Origin: JAYSFC01 sp041913505
GTDB taxonomy: Bacteria; Pseudomonadota; Gammaproteobacteria; Burkholderiales; Burkholderiaceae_C
Assembly (NCBI GenBank): GCA_041913505.1
Contig: JAYSFC010000123.1
Span: 1 to 11,026, forward strand
Length of the DNA: 11,026 nt
Direction of reading: 5' to 3'
In this document: positions 1 to 8,530 of the stretch, one piece after another
Numbering within the stretch: the first letter of the stretch is position 1
How the letters are laid out: each line of letters opens with the position of its first letter
The notes under the pieces: generated by a model
What the model saw: the letters and a program-made list of their open reading frames with translations, nothing else
Databases searched by the model: none
What the model was told of the DNA's origin: nothing
Made by a program: the position numbers and the translations under genes

Positions 1-1294
1 TCCAGGGGATGTGGCCGCGCAGCACGAACTGCTCGAAGCCGTTCATCAGCGTGGCCGTGGTCAGGCCGTACTTGAACCAGTTCTTGAAGTTGCGGTCTTT
101 GTTCAGCTCGGTGTAGAGCCAACTGGCCTCGAAGGCCTGGGGGTAGGCCGTGAGCTCGTCGTGCTGGCGCCCGGCCACGACGGCGTCGTAGGCCGCCTCG
201 GCAGCCAGCATGCCGGTCTTGATGGCGGCGTGGCTGCCCTTGATGCGGCCCACGTTCAGGTAGCCGGCATTGCAGCCCACGAGCGCACCGCCCGGGAAGA
301 CCGTCTTGGGCAGTGCGGTGATGCCGCTGGCATTGATGGCGCGGGCGCCGTACGACAGGCGCTTGGCGGTGATCTCGCCCTTCTCGTTCTCGAAGTAGTA
401 GCGGACGTTGGGGTGCGTCTTCCAGCGCTGGAATTCCTCGAACGGGCTGAGGTAGGGGTTCTTGTAGCCCAGGCCGGTGACGAAGCCGATGGCGATCTTG
501 TTGTCGTCGAGGTGGTAGAGAAAGGCGCCGCCGTAGGTGTCGTTCTCCATGGGCCAGCCAGCCGTGTGCATCACGAAGCCGGGCTGGTGGCGCTTGGGGT
601 CGATTTCCCACAGCTCCTTCACGCCGATGCCGAAGCTTTGCGGGTCGCGGCCTTCGTCCAGGCGGTATTTGGCGATCAGCTGCTTGCCCAGGTGGCCGCG
701 CGCGCCCTCGGCAAACACGGTGTACTTGGCGTGCAGCTCCATGCCGAGCTGGAAGTCGCCCGTGGGCTCGCCATCCTTGCCGATGCCCATGTTGCCCGTG
801 GCCACGCCCTTGACGGAGCCGTTTTCGTTGTAGAGCACTTCGGAGGCCGCGAAGCCGGGGAAGATCTCCACGCCCAGCGCCTCGGCCTGCTCGGCCAGCC
901 ATTTGGTCACGTCGCCCAGGCGCACGATGTAGTTGCCGTGGTTGTGCGCGAAGGGCGGCAGGAAGAGGTTGGGTACGCGAAAGCCGGATTTCTCGCTCAG
1001 GAAGACGTAGGCGTCGTCGGTCACGGGCTGGTTCAAAGGGGCGCCCTTTTCCCGCCAGTCGGGGATCAGCTCGGTGAGCGCCTTGGGGTCCATGATGGCG
1101 CCCGAGAGGATGTGTGCGCCGGGCTCGGAACCCTTCTCGAGCACCACGACCGAGACGTCCTGCCCCTTCTCGGCAGCCAGTTGCTTGAGGCGGATGGCCG
1201 TGGCCAGGCCGCCGGGGCCGCCGCCCACGACCACCACGTCGTATTCCATGGCTTCGCGGGGGCCGTATTGGGCAAGGATTTCTTCGTTGGTCAT
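1..1294 (-). CDS. Electron-transfer flavoprotein:ubiquinone oxidoreductase (partial, C-terminus outside window)
   Basis: Inner-membrane-associated flavoprotein that takes electrons from reduced ETF, loaded by acyl-CoA and related dehydrogenases, and passes them to ubiquinone. About 431 residues are visible. An N-terminal FAD-binding Rossmann motif, VVVVGGGPGGL, lies at residues 20-30, followed by family-typical stretches such as EKGSEPGAHILSGAIMDP, VTKWLAEQAEALG, AEGARGHLGKQL and GFVTGLGYKNPYLSPFEEFQ. Family members are about 550-570 aa, so roughly 130 residues including the 4Fe-4S ferredoxin-like domain fall beyond base 1. The start at 1294 (MTNEEILAQYGPREAMEYD) has only a weak GAG-type ribosome site; Met16 at 1249 is the alternative. 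The gene diverges from the SDR gene across a 140-base gap. A long antisense ORF covers it but is only a codon-bias shadow. Identification is firm. Confidence 0.95.
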   Translation of the reverse strand, partial: MTNEEILAQYGPREAMEYDVVVVGGGPGGLATAIRLKQLAAEKGQDVSVVVLEKGSEPGAHILSGAIMDPKALTELIPDWREKGAPLNQPVTDDAYVFLSEKSGFRVPNLFLPPFAHNHGNYIVRLGDVTKWLAEQAEALGVEIFPGFAASEVLYNENGSVKGVATGNMGIGKDGEPTGDFQLGMELHAKYTVFAEGARGHLGKQLIAKYRLDEGRDPQSFGIGVKELWEIDPKRHQPGFVMHTAGWPMENDTYGGAFLYHLDDNKIAIGFVTGLGYKNPYLSPFEEFQRWKTHPNVRYYFENEKGEITAKRLSYGARAINASGITALPKTVFPGGALVGCNAGYLNVGRIKGSHAAIKTGMLAAEAAYDAVVAGRQHDELTAYPQAFEASWLYTELNKDRNFKNWFKYGLTTATLMNGFEQFVLRGHIPW

Positions 1295-1397
1295 GACGGT
1301 CTCATCGGGCGTTTGATAATGGGGAATTCTCGGAGGACCCGCACCGAGGCGGCTGTCCTGCGCGCGACCGATTGTATGCATGCGAAAAGCAACAATC

Positions 1398-1409
1398 GAA
1401 CGATCGTTC
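1398..1409. promoter_or_regulatory. Perfect 12-bp palindrome in the divergent gap (candidate operator)
   Basis: GAACGATCGTTC is its own reverse complement. It sits 25 bases before the SDR start and 103 bases before the ETF-QO start. On the minus strand TACAAT (1376-1371) is a fair -10 box for the ETF-QO gene, placing the palindrome at and just upstream of the -35 position. A second 7-bp inverted repeat, CGATTGT (1369-1375) / ACAATCG (1392-1398), abuts it. Known: short palindromes of this kind are typical TetR-family operators, and TetR-type regulators of fatty-acid degradation genes occur in betaproteobacteria. Inferred: one regulator could control both directions. No regulator gene is in the window, and I saw no convincing -35/-10 pair for the SDR direction. 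Confidence 0.45.
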
Positions 1410-1434
1410 TATTTTTATCGTGGGGAGACTCTAA

Positions 1435-2217
1435 ATGGCCTACACCATCGACCTGTCCGGCCGCATCGCTTTGGTGACGGGAGCTTCCAGCGGCCTGGGC
1501 GCGCAGTTTGCGCGCACCCTTGCGCGCGCCGGCGCGGCCGTGGTGCTTGCGAGCCGCCGTGTGGAAAAACTCAAGGACCTGCGCGCGCGCATCGAAGGCG
1601 AGGGCGGCGATGCGCATGTGGTGGAGCTCGACGTAACCGACCTCGACTCTATCAAGGCCGCCGTGGCCCACGCAGAGACAGAGATGGGCTCGATCGACAT
1701 TCTGGTGAACAACTCGGGCGTTTCCACCACGCAGCGGCTGCAGGATGTGACCGAGGCCGACTACGACTTCGTTTTCGACACCAACACCAAGGGTGCTTTT
1801 TTCGTGGCGCAGGAAGTGGCCAAGCGCATGCTCGCGCGCTCGCGTGGCGCCGCGCCGGGCAGCTTCACGGGGGGGCGCATCATCAACATCGCGTCGATGG
1901 CGGGGCTCAAGGTGCTGCCGCAGATCGGCGCGTACTGCATGAGCAAGGCGGCCGTGGTGCAGATGACCCGCGCCATGGCCCTGGAGTGGGGGCGCTTCGG
2001 CATCAACGTGAATGCACTGTGCCCGGGCTACATCGATACCGAGATCAACCACCACCACTGGGAGACCGAGCAGGGCCAGAAGCTCCTGTCCATGCTGCCG
2101 CGCAAGCGCGTGGGGCAGCCGCAGGACCTCGATGCGCTCGTCGTCATGCTTGCGAGCGACCAGAGCCATTTCGTGAACGGCGCCGTCATCGCTGCGGACG
2201 ATGGTTTCGCGGTCTGA
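1435..2217 (+). CDS. SDR family NAD(P)-dependent oxidoreductase
   Basis: A classical short-chain dehydrogenase/reductase of 260 aa, the usual length. The cofactor motif TGASSGLG is at residues 15-22 and NNSG at 92-95 (the family's NNAG position). The catalytic tetrad is Asn117, Ser154, Tyr167 and Lys171, the last two in YCMSK. The CPGYIDTE motif follows at about 196-203 and a C-terminal hydrophobic end closes the fold. Arg41-Arg42 after the second beta strand suggest NADP(H) preference (inference). The start is set by TGGGGAG at 1421-1427, seven bases before ATG. The last 17 bases overlap the transporter gene, so the two are probably translationally coupled. The neighbouring ETF-QO and thioesterase suggest a hydroxyacyl/ketoacyl-CoA or related substrate, but the sequence does not reveal it. 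Confidence 0.93.
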   Translation: MAYTIDLSGRIALVTGASSGLGAQFARTLARAGAAVVLASRRVEKLKDLRARIEGEGGDAHVVELDVTDLDSIKAAVAHAETEMGSIDILVNNSGVSTTQRLQDVTEADYDFVFDTNTKGAFFVAQEVAKRMLARSRGAAPGSFTGGRIINIASMAGLKVLPQIGAYCMSKAAVVQMTRAMALEWGRFGINVNALCPGYIDTEINHHHWETEQGQKLLSMLPRKRVGQPQDLDALVVMLASDQSHFVNGAVIAADDGFAV

Positions 2218-3136
2218 CGCGGCACACCACCCGGGCATTACCACGGGCATCCTCGCGGGGCTGGGCGCGGGCGCGCTCTGGGGGCTGTCGTTCGTCGCGC
2301 CGCGCATGCTGGGCGGCTTCGCGGCGCTGGACGTGACGGCCGGGCGCTTCATCACCTATGGGCTGGTCGCCATGGCCATGATGGCCTGGGGGCTGCGTAC
2401 ACGCGCGCTGCCCACGGGGCGCCAGGCGCTCGCGGCGCTGGGCCTGAGCGTGCTGGGGTTCACGGGCTACTACCTGCTGCTGGTGCTCGCCATCCGTGAC
2501 ATGGGCGTGGCCTTGCCCGCGCTCGTCATCGGCACCATTCCCGTGTGGGTCATGCTGCTGGGCAAGCCGCAAGGGCTGCGCTGGGTGGCTCTGCTGCCGG
2601 GGCTGGCGTTCACGGTGGCGGGGCTGGTGCTCATGGCCGACCCGCAGGGTGGTGACGGCAGCGCAGGGCAGGTGCCGGTGGCCCATTTCGGGCGCGGGCT
2701 GGTGTTTGCGGCAGGGGCGCTCGTGAGCTGGACGGTGTTCGCGCTGCTCAATGCCGCGTGGCTCAGGCGCCACCCTGGGGTGCGCGCTGATGACTGGGCC
2801 AATTGGCTCGGCGTGGCCACGGGGCTCGGGGGGCTGCTGCTGTGGCTGGCCGTCGGCACACCTGCGGGCCAGTTGGCCGCCACACCGGGTGTGGGGTGGT
2901 TCGTGCTGCTGAGCTTCGCGATCGGCTTCGGCTCCAGCTGGCTGGCCACCGTGCTGTGGAACACGGCGAGCCAGCGCCTTTCGGCCAGCCTTTGCGGCCA
3001 GCTCATCGTGAGCGAAACGCTGTTTGCGCTCCTCTACGCATTCCTTTGGGATGCCCAGTGGCCCACGGCCGCGCAGTGGTCGGCCGTGGTGCTGTTCACG
3101 CTGGGCATCCTGGCATCGATCAAGGCACACCGATGA
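2201..3136 (+). CDS. EamA/DMT-superfamily membrane transporter
   Basis: A 311-aa integral inner-membrane protein with about ten hydrophobic segments in two EamA-like repeats, roughly residues 14-146 and 165-307. The N-terminal repeat carries the family-typical GALWGLSFVAPR (24-35). The second repeat ends with a segment, LWNTASQRLSASLCGQL, resembling the EamA region that contains the final helices. Family members export amino acids, metabolites or drugs; the substrate cannot be predicted here. The ATG overlaps the last 17 bases of the SDR gene and has no strong ribosome site, consistent with coupling. Its stop overlaps the next start as ATGA. The substrate may relate to the SDR/thioesterase chemistry, but that is inference from gene order alone. 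Confidence 0.88.
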   Translation: MVSRSDAAHHPGITTGILAGLGAGALWGLSFVAPRMLGGFAALDVTAGRFITYGLVAMAMMAWGLRTRALPTGRQALAALGLSVLGFTGYYLLLVLAIRDMGVALPALVIGTIPVWVMLLGKPQGLRWVALLPGLAFTVAGLVLMADPQGGDGSAGQVPVAHFGRGLVFAAGALVSWTVFALLNAAWLRRHPGVRADDWANWLGVATGLGGLLLWLAVGTPAGQLAATPGVGWFVLLSFAIGFGSSWLATVLWNTASQRLSASLCGQLIVSETLFALLYAFLWDAQWPTAAQWSAVVLFTLGILASIKAHR

Positions 3137-3555
3137 AGATTGAGATTCCCGAGCAGAAAAAGCTGGTCTACGAGATGCGTTTTCCCGTGCGTTGGGGCGA
3201 CATGGACGCCATGGGCCACGTGAACAACACCGTGTACTTCCGCTACCTCGAGACGGCGCGCATTGAGTGGATGGTGTCCGTGGGCTGCAACCCTGACCCG
3301 CGCGGCCAGGGCCCCGTGATCGTCAATGCGTTCTGCAACTTCTACCGCCAGCTCGAATACCCAGCCGATGTGCTGCTCAAGCTCTACGTGAGCGATCCGA
3401 GCCGCACCACGTTCGAGACCTGGGGCACGATGGAGCGTGTGGACCGGCCCGGCGAGATTTGTGCGGCCGGCGGCGCCACGACGATCTGGGTGGATTTTCC
3501 GCAGCAGAAAGCCGCCACGCTACCCGACTGGATGCGGGTGCTGGTTTCGGCCTGA
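3133..3555 (+). CDS. Acyl-CoA thioesterase, 4HBT/YbgC-like hotdog family
   Basis: A 140-aa cytoplasmic hotdog-fold thioesterase, the usual size for the 4-hydroxybenzoyl-CoA thioesterase superfamily. It hydrolyses acyl-CoA thioesters to free acid and CoA. The signature RWGDMDAMGHVNNTVYFRYLE spans residues 20-40; Asp25 occupies the position of the catalytic Asp, and GHVNN precedes the central helix. The start is fixed by the ATGA overlap with the transporter stop and AAGG eight bases upstream; the same reading frame is open further upstream, but that part lies inside the transporter gene. The stop lies four bases from the stop of the convergent secreted-protein gene, leaving no room for a dedicated terminator. 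The acyl chain preference is unknown. Confidence 0.9.
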   Translation: MKIEIPEQKKLVYEMRFPVRWGDMDAMGHVNNTVYFRYLETARIEWMVSVGCNPDPRGQGPVIVNAFCNFYRQLEYPADVLLKLYVSDPSRTTFETWGTMERVDRPGEICAAGGATTIWVDFPQQKAATLPDWMRVLVSA

Positions 3556-3559
3556 GCCG

Positions 3560-4273
3560 TCAATCGGAGGGCAGTGCGATGCAATGGGCGAGCGGAACGC
3601 CGCGCTCCTGCGCCGCGCCCAGCAACAGCACGAGCCGCAGTTCGGGCAGATAGCGGATCGCGGTCTGTGGCGCGCTGTACCCGTTGGCATCCGCCAATCG
3701 CTCCCGCAGGCGCAGCGCGCGGCCGCTGGGCAGGTGCTCGATAGTGAGGGTGCGCACGCCCGTGTAGAAGGTGCTGTCGATAAGACCCTCGGTGCCGAAG
3801 AAGCCGCCACCCACACGGGCCTTGCGGTGGCTACCGTCGAACGTGGTAGCGATGCGCAGGCGCCCATCGCGGCTGGTGCAGCTGCCTTCGAACGCGGCCG
3901 CACACTCCATCGGCAGAGGGTTTTGCTGCACGGTCACGGGCTGCACGGCAGGTGGCTGCAGTTCGCTGAGCGGTACTGGGGCCAGGCGGGCGCAGCTTGC
4001 GTCGGGCATCACCTGCCAGGCCGTGGCGCCGGGTGAATCCGGGATGTTCAGGCGTGGAATGCCGACGCCCGCGCCCAGGTAGTACACGGGCGCCACCCCG
4101 CCGCGCCGGTAGAGCGTGGCCGACAGCAGCGGTGAGCGCGCCCCTTCAGGCACAGCGAGCGCCAGAGAATGCACGGGCAGGGTGCCGGCCGGCGGTCCGA
4201 AACCCGCGCCGTGCGCCGCGCTGCAGACCGCGGCGGCGAGCGCCAGCGAAAAGGCCGCGGTGCGCGTGCGCAT
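3560..4273 (-). CDS. Secreted/periplasmic hypothetical protein with four mature cysteines
   Basis: I do not recognise a family. The 237-aa product starts MRTRTAAFSLALAAAV: a short basic n-region, a hydrophobic core (about residues 6-16) and a Sec cleavage site probably near 20-23 (SAAHGA). Cys17 lies in the signal and lacks a proper lipobox, so a lipoprotein is unlikely. The mature part has Cys94, Cys124, Cys132 and Cys231, an even number suiting two periplasmic disulfides, and no obvious enzymatic motif. A proline-rich stretch lies at 98-121. The start is four bases after the stop of the AhpD-like gene, so it is probably the last gene of the mgtA unit. It converges on the thioesterase gene. 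Confidence 0.75.
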   Translation of the reverse strand: MRTRTAAFSLALAAAVCSAAHGAGFGPPAGTLPVHSLALAVPEGARSPLLSATLYRRGGVAPVYYLGAGVGIPRLNIPDSPGATAWQVMPDASCARLAPVPLSELQPPAVQPVTVQQNPLPMECAAAFEGSCTSRDGRLRIATTFDGSHRKARVGGGFFGTEGLIDSTFYTGVRTLTIEHLPSGRALRLRERLADANGYSAPQTAIRYLPELRLVLLLGAAQERGVPLAHCIALPSD

Positions 4274-4277
4274 GGCG

Positions 4278-4859
4278 TCAGGCGGCGGGCTTGACCTTGG
4301 GTACCCGGCCCATCAGGAAGAACTCGGGGTTGGGCTGCATGCCCGCGAAGCTCGCCATGCGGTTGGACAGGCCGAAGAACGCGGTGATGGCCGCAATATC
4401 CCAGATGTCCTCGTCGTCAAAGCCGTGGGGGTGCAGGGCCTCGAAGTCGGCATCCTCGATTTCCTGCGCCTTCAGGCAGACCTTCATCGCGAAGTCGAGC
4501 ATGGCGCGCTCGCGTGGGCTGATGTCGGCCTTGCGGTAGTTCACGGCCACCTGGTCGGCGATGAACGGCTTTTTCTCATAGATGCGCAGGATGGCTCCGT
4601 GCGCCACCACGCAGTACAGGCACTGGTTGGCCGCGCTCGTGGTGGTCACGATCATCTCGCGCTCGCCCTTGGTCAGGCTGCCTTCCTCCTTGAGCATGAG
4701 CGCGTCGTGGTACGCGAAGAACGCGCGCCACTCCGCCGGCCGCCGTGCGAAGGCCAGGAACACGTTGGGGATGAAGCCGGCCTTTTCCTGCACCTCGAGG
4801 ATGCGGGCACGGATGTCGTCGGGCAGGGTGTTCAGATCGGGAAAGGGGTAGCGGGCCAA
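4278..4859 (-). CDS. AhpD-like peroxidase-related protein (carboxymuconolactone-decarboxylase fold)
   Basis: A member of the AhpD-like 'uncharacterised peroxidase-related enzyme' group, 193 aa from the start chosen here. The redox motif QCLYCVVAHGAI gives Cys80, Cys83 and His87, the CxxC-x3-H arrangement that in AhpD carries thiol-dependent peroxide chemistry. Flanking LTKGEREMIV and DIWDIAAITAFF are also typical. The start is a choice: TTG at 4859 lies seven bases after AGGAG (4867-4871) and yields MARYPFPDL, like relatives. The in-frame ATG at 4883 would put the ribosome site inside the coding region and add eight odd residues (MHHNRRHG). Another ATG at 4864 is out of frame. The gene follows mgtA after 67 bases. 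A thiol-redox or peroxide-defence role is inferred. Confidence 0.88.
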   Translation of the reverse strand: MARYPFPDLNTLPDDIRARILEVQEKAGFIPNVFLAFARRPAEWRAFFAYHDALMLKEEGSLTKGEREMIVTTTSAANQCLYCVVAHGAILRIYEKKPFIADQVAVNYRKADISPRERAMLDFAMKVCLKAQEIEDADFEALHPHGFDDEDIWDIAAITAFFGLSNRMASFAGMQPNPEFFLMGRVPKVKPAA

Positions 4860-4884
4860 GCCATGTCTCCTGTTGTGATGCAAG

Positions 4885-4918
4885 CCCCGAGTATCGGGGA
4901 TGCCCGCTGCGGCGCAGC
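4885..4918 (-). other. Two tandem hairpins between mgtA and the AhpD-like gene
   Basis: CCCCGA (4885-4890) and TCGGGG (4894-4899) form a perfect 6-bp stem with a 3-base loop. GCTGC (4906-4910) and GCAGC (4914-4918) form a second 5-bp stem with a 3-base loop. Both lie between the mgtA stop (4927) and the ribosome site of the next gene. No T-run follows on the minus strand, so this is not a standard intrinsic terminator. It may protect or separate the mgtA part of the transcript, allowing unequal expression of downstream genes (inference). Confidence 0.4.
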
Positions 4919-4926
4919 CCCCTTCC

Positions 4927-7701
<2,775 letters not shown>

Positions 7702-7819
7702 GAGGGTCGTCCTAGAGCTCGGCAGGGCCTTGCGGGGAAAGGCGAGGGCAGGATATCGCACCGATTTGGCTTGGGTTTTACAGCGCCGGATGGCAGGGGC
7801 TGGGCCTGCGGCAGCGCGG

Positions 7820-8149
7820 TCAAGCCGGATACCTCCAGGCCAGCAGGCCCAGGGCTGACATGCGCAGCAGCGGGGATACGGCACTGCCGCCCTGCAGGCC
7901 ACCCACATCGTGGTAGCGCGCACGGGCTTTCCGGGGTAGGTGTTGCAGAACACGGCTGCGCTGGGGCTCGGGCAGCGTGGACAGTGCGTCGGCGATGACA
8001 CGGCCAGACAGATCACTCAACGCACGCGCAAAGGCCTTTTCGCCGTGGCGGGTGAGCAGTTCGCGCAGGGCGGTGGCTTGGTGGGCAGCGATGGCTGCGC
8101 GCACGGCGCGCTGCAGCTGGTCGTTAGGGCGTTGGAACAGAAACAGCAT
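7820..8149 (-). CDS. 109-aa protein with MgtE-N-like segment, upstream of mgtA
   Basis: A small protein between the leader ORF and mgtA. The start at 8149 (MLFLFQRPNDQLQRAV) is set by AAGGAG (8161-8156), six bases upstream; an open frame extends to 8281 but runs through the leader ORF and is not needed. Residues about 36-80 contain repeated short amphipathic helices (IADALSTLPEPQRSRVLQHL) resembling the MgtE intracellular N domain, which senses Mg2+ in the channel MgtE. The C-terminus, MSALGLLAWRYPA (97-109), is hydrophobic but short, perhaps a peripheral membrane anchor. Known: MgtE-N is a superhelical domain of this repeat type. Inferred: a regulator or partner of the ATPase. The MgtE-N likeness is by eye and needs a profile comparison. 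Confidence 0.75.
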   Translation of the reverse strand: MLFLFQRPNDQLQRAVRAAIAAHQATALRELLTRHGEKAFARALSDLSGRVIADALSTLPEPQRSRVLQHLPRKARARYHDVGGLQGGSAVSPLLRMSALGLLAWRYPA

Positions 8150-8156
8150 GGGCTTC

Positions 8157-8184
8157 TCCTTGGGGCGGCCGCTGGCCCCAGGGA
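8157..8184 (-). promoter_or_regulatory. Hairpin that can hide the ribosome site of the 109-aa gene
   Basis: On the minus-strand transcript UCCCUGGGGC (8184-8175) pairs with GCCCCAAGGA (8166-8157): nine pairs and one C-A mismatch around an 8-base loop. The 3' arm contains AAGGA of the AAGGAG ribosome site, whose start codon is at 8149. It lies 12 bases after the stop of the Met-Asp-Pro leader ORF. CUGGGGC in its 5' arm (8181-8175) is perfectly complementary over 7 bases to GCCCCAG (8276-8270), codons 8-10 of the leader, giving a mutually exclusive alternative that frees the ribosome site. A small stem, CACGC/GCGTG (8205-8201 with 8194-8190), holds the leader stop codon in its loop. Confidence 0.5.
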
Positions 8185-8196
8185 AACCCCACGCGT

Positions 8197-8298
8197 TCAG
8201 GCGTGTGGGTGCCTCCGAGGCAGTGCCGGATTCAAAAACGGATTCGGGTTCGGTGACGGACGGGGCGCGCTGGGGCGCCAACTAGGGTCGGGGTCCAT
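8197..8298 (-). CDS. 33-aa Met-Asp-Pro-Asp-Pro leader peptide, MgtL-like
   Basis: A short ORF starting MDPDPSWRPSAPRP, with 11 prolines in 33 residues, the run SPNPNPFLNP in the middle and ALPRRHPHA at the end. A consensus AGGAGG lies four bases before the ATG, among the best ribosome sites in the window. It is too short and biased to be an enzyme. Known: the enterobacterial mgtA leader peptide MgtL begins Met-Asp/Glu-Pro-Asp/Glu-Pro and contains LPRR. Its acidic-proline start makes the elongating ribosome fall apart at low Mg2+, which turns on mgtA. Here the same start and an LPRR occur upstream of mgtA, with the 109-aa gene between. That it works alike is inference. The frame is open upstream to 8616, but the internal ribosome site decides the start. 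Confidence 0.65.
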   Translation of the reverse strand: MDPDPSWRPSAPRPSPNPNPFLNPALPRRHPHA

Positions 8299-8332
8299 GG
8301 AGCCTCCTGGTGCGATGGGTGGAAACGGGCGT

Positions 8333-8530
8333 TCAGCGGGGCAGTGTGGCGCCCTGGAGAAAGCTGCGGATACGGTGCGTGGGCCAAGGCGTCTGGCGAT
8401 CCAGGGCTTGGATAGCTTCAAGCCCACCCTGGGAAGGGATGTGCCGTGTGGCGGGTGCCTGCTCAGGGATGCACGCGCGCAAAGGCGCTGCCGAGTGCCG
8501 GAGGGCGGGGGCGGGCGTTGTGCATTGCAT
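8333..8530 (-). CDS. 65-aa small ORF in the mgtA leader, function unknown
   Basis: Not recognised. The ATG at 8530 has AGGAG seven bases upstream, an ideal ribosome site, and codon third positions are mostly G or C, as in neighbouring genes. The product starts MQCTTPAPALRHSAAPLRAC, has nine prolines and two cysteines (Cys3, Cys20), and ends with a basic, more regular stretch (GLEAIQALDRQTPWP, then HRIRSFLQ). No signal peptide or membrane segment is visible. Its stop is 34 bases before the start of the Met-Asp-Pro leader ORF, so ribosomes leaving it could influence leader initiation. It may be a second regulatory upstream ORF or a small protein. An open frame to 8611 exists, but without a comparable ribosome site. 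Confidence 0.4.
   Translation of the reverse strand: MQCTTPAPALRHSAAPLRACIPEQAPATRHIPSQGGLEAIQALDRQTPWPTHRIRSFLQGATLPR

Noticed and set aside
11..1477. 488-codon plus-strand ORF across the ETF-QO region
   Set aside because: It lies antisense to a clear ETF-QO gene, its translation is Val/Gly/His/Glu-rich with no recognisable domain, and it arises from strong GC bias at third codon positions.
2186..3130. 314-codon minus-strand ORF opposite the EamA transporter
   Set aside because: Composition is His/Gln/Arg/Pro-rich without domains, and the plus strand encodes a convincing ten-helix transporter joined by overlaps to both neighbours.
7702..8016. N-terminal extension of the mgtA frame by 105 codons
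   Set aside because: It has no ribosome site at its ATG, is cysteine/proline-rich unlike MgtA N-termini, and overlaps the 109-aa gene. ATG 7701 gives a normal MgtA length.
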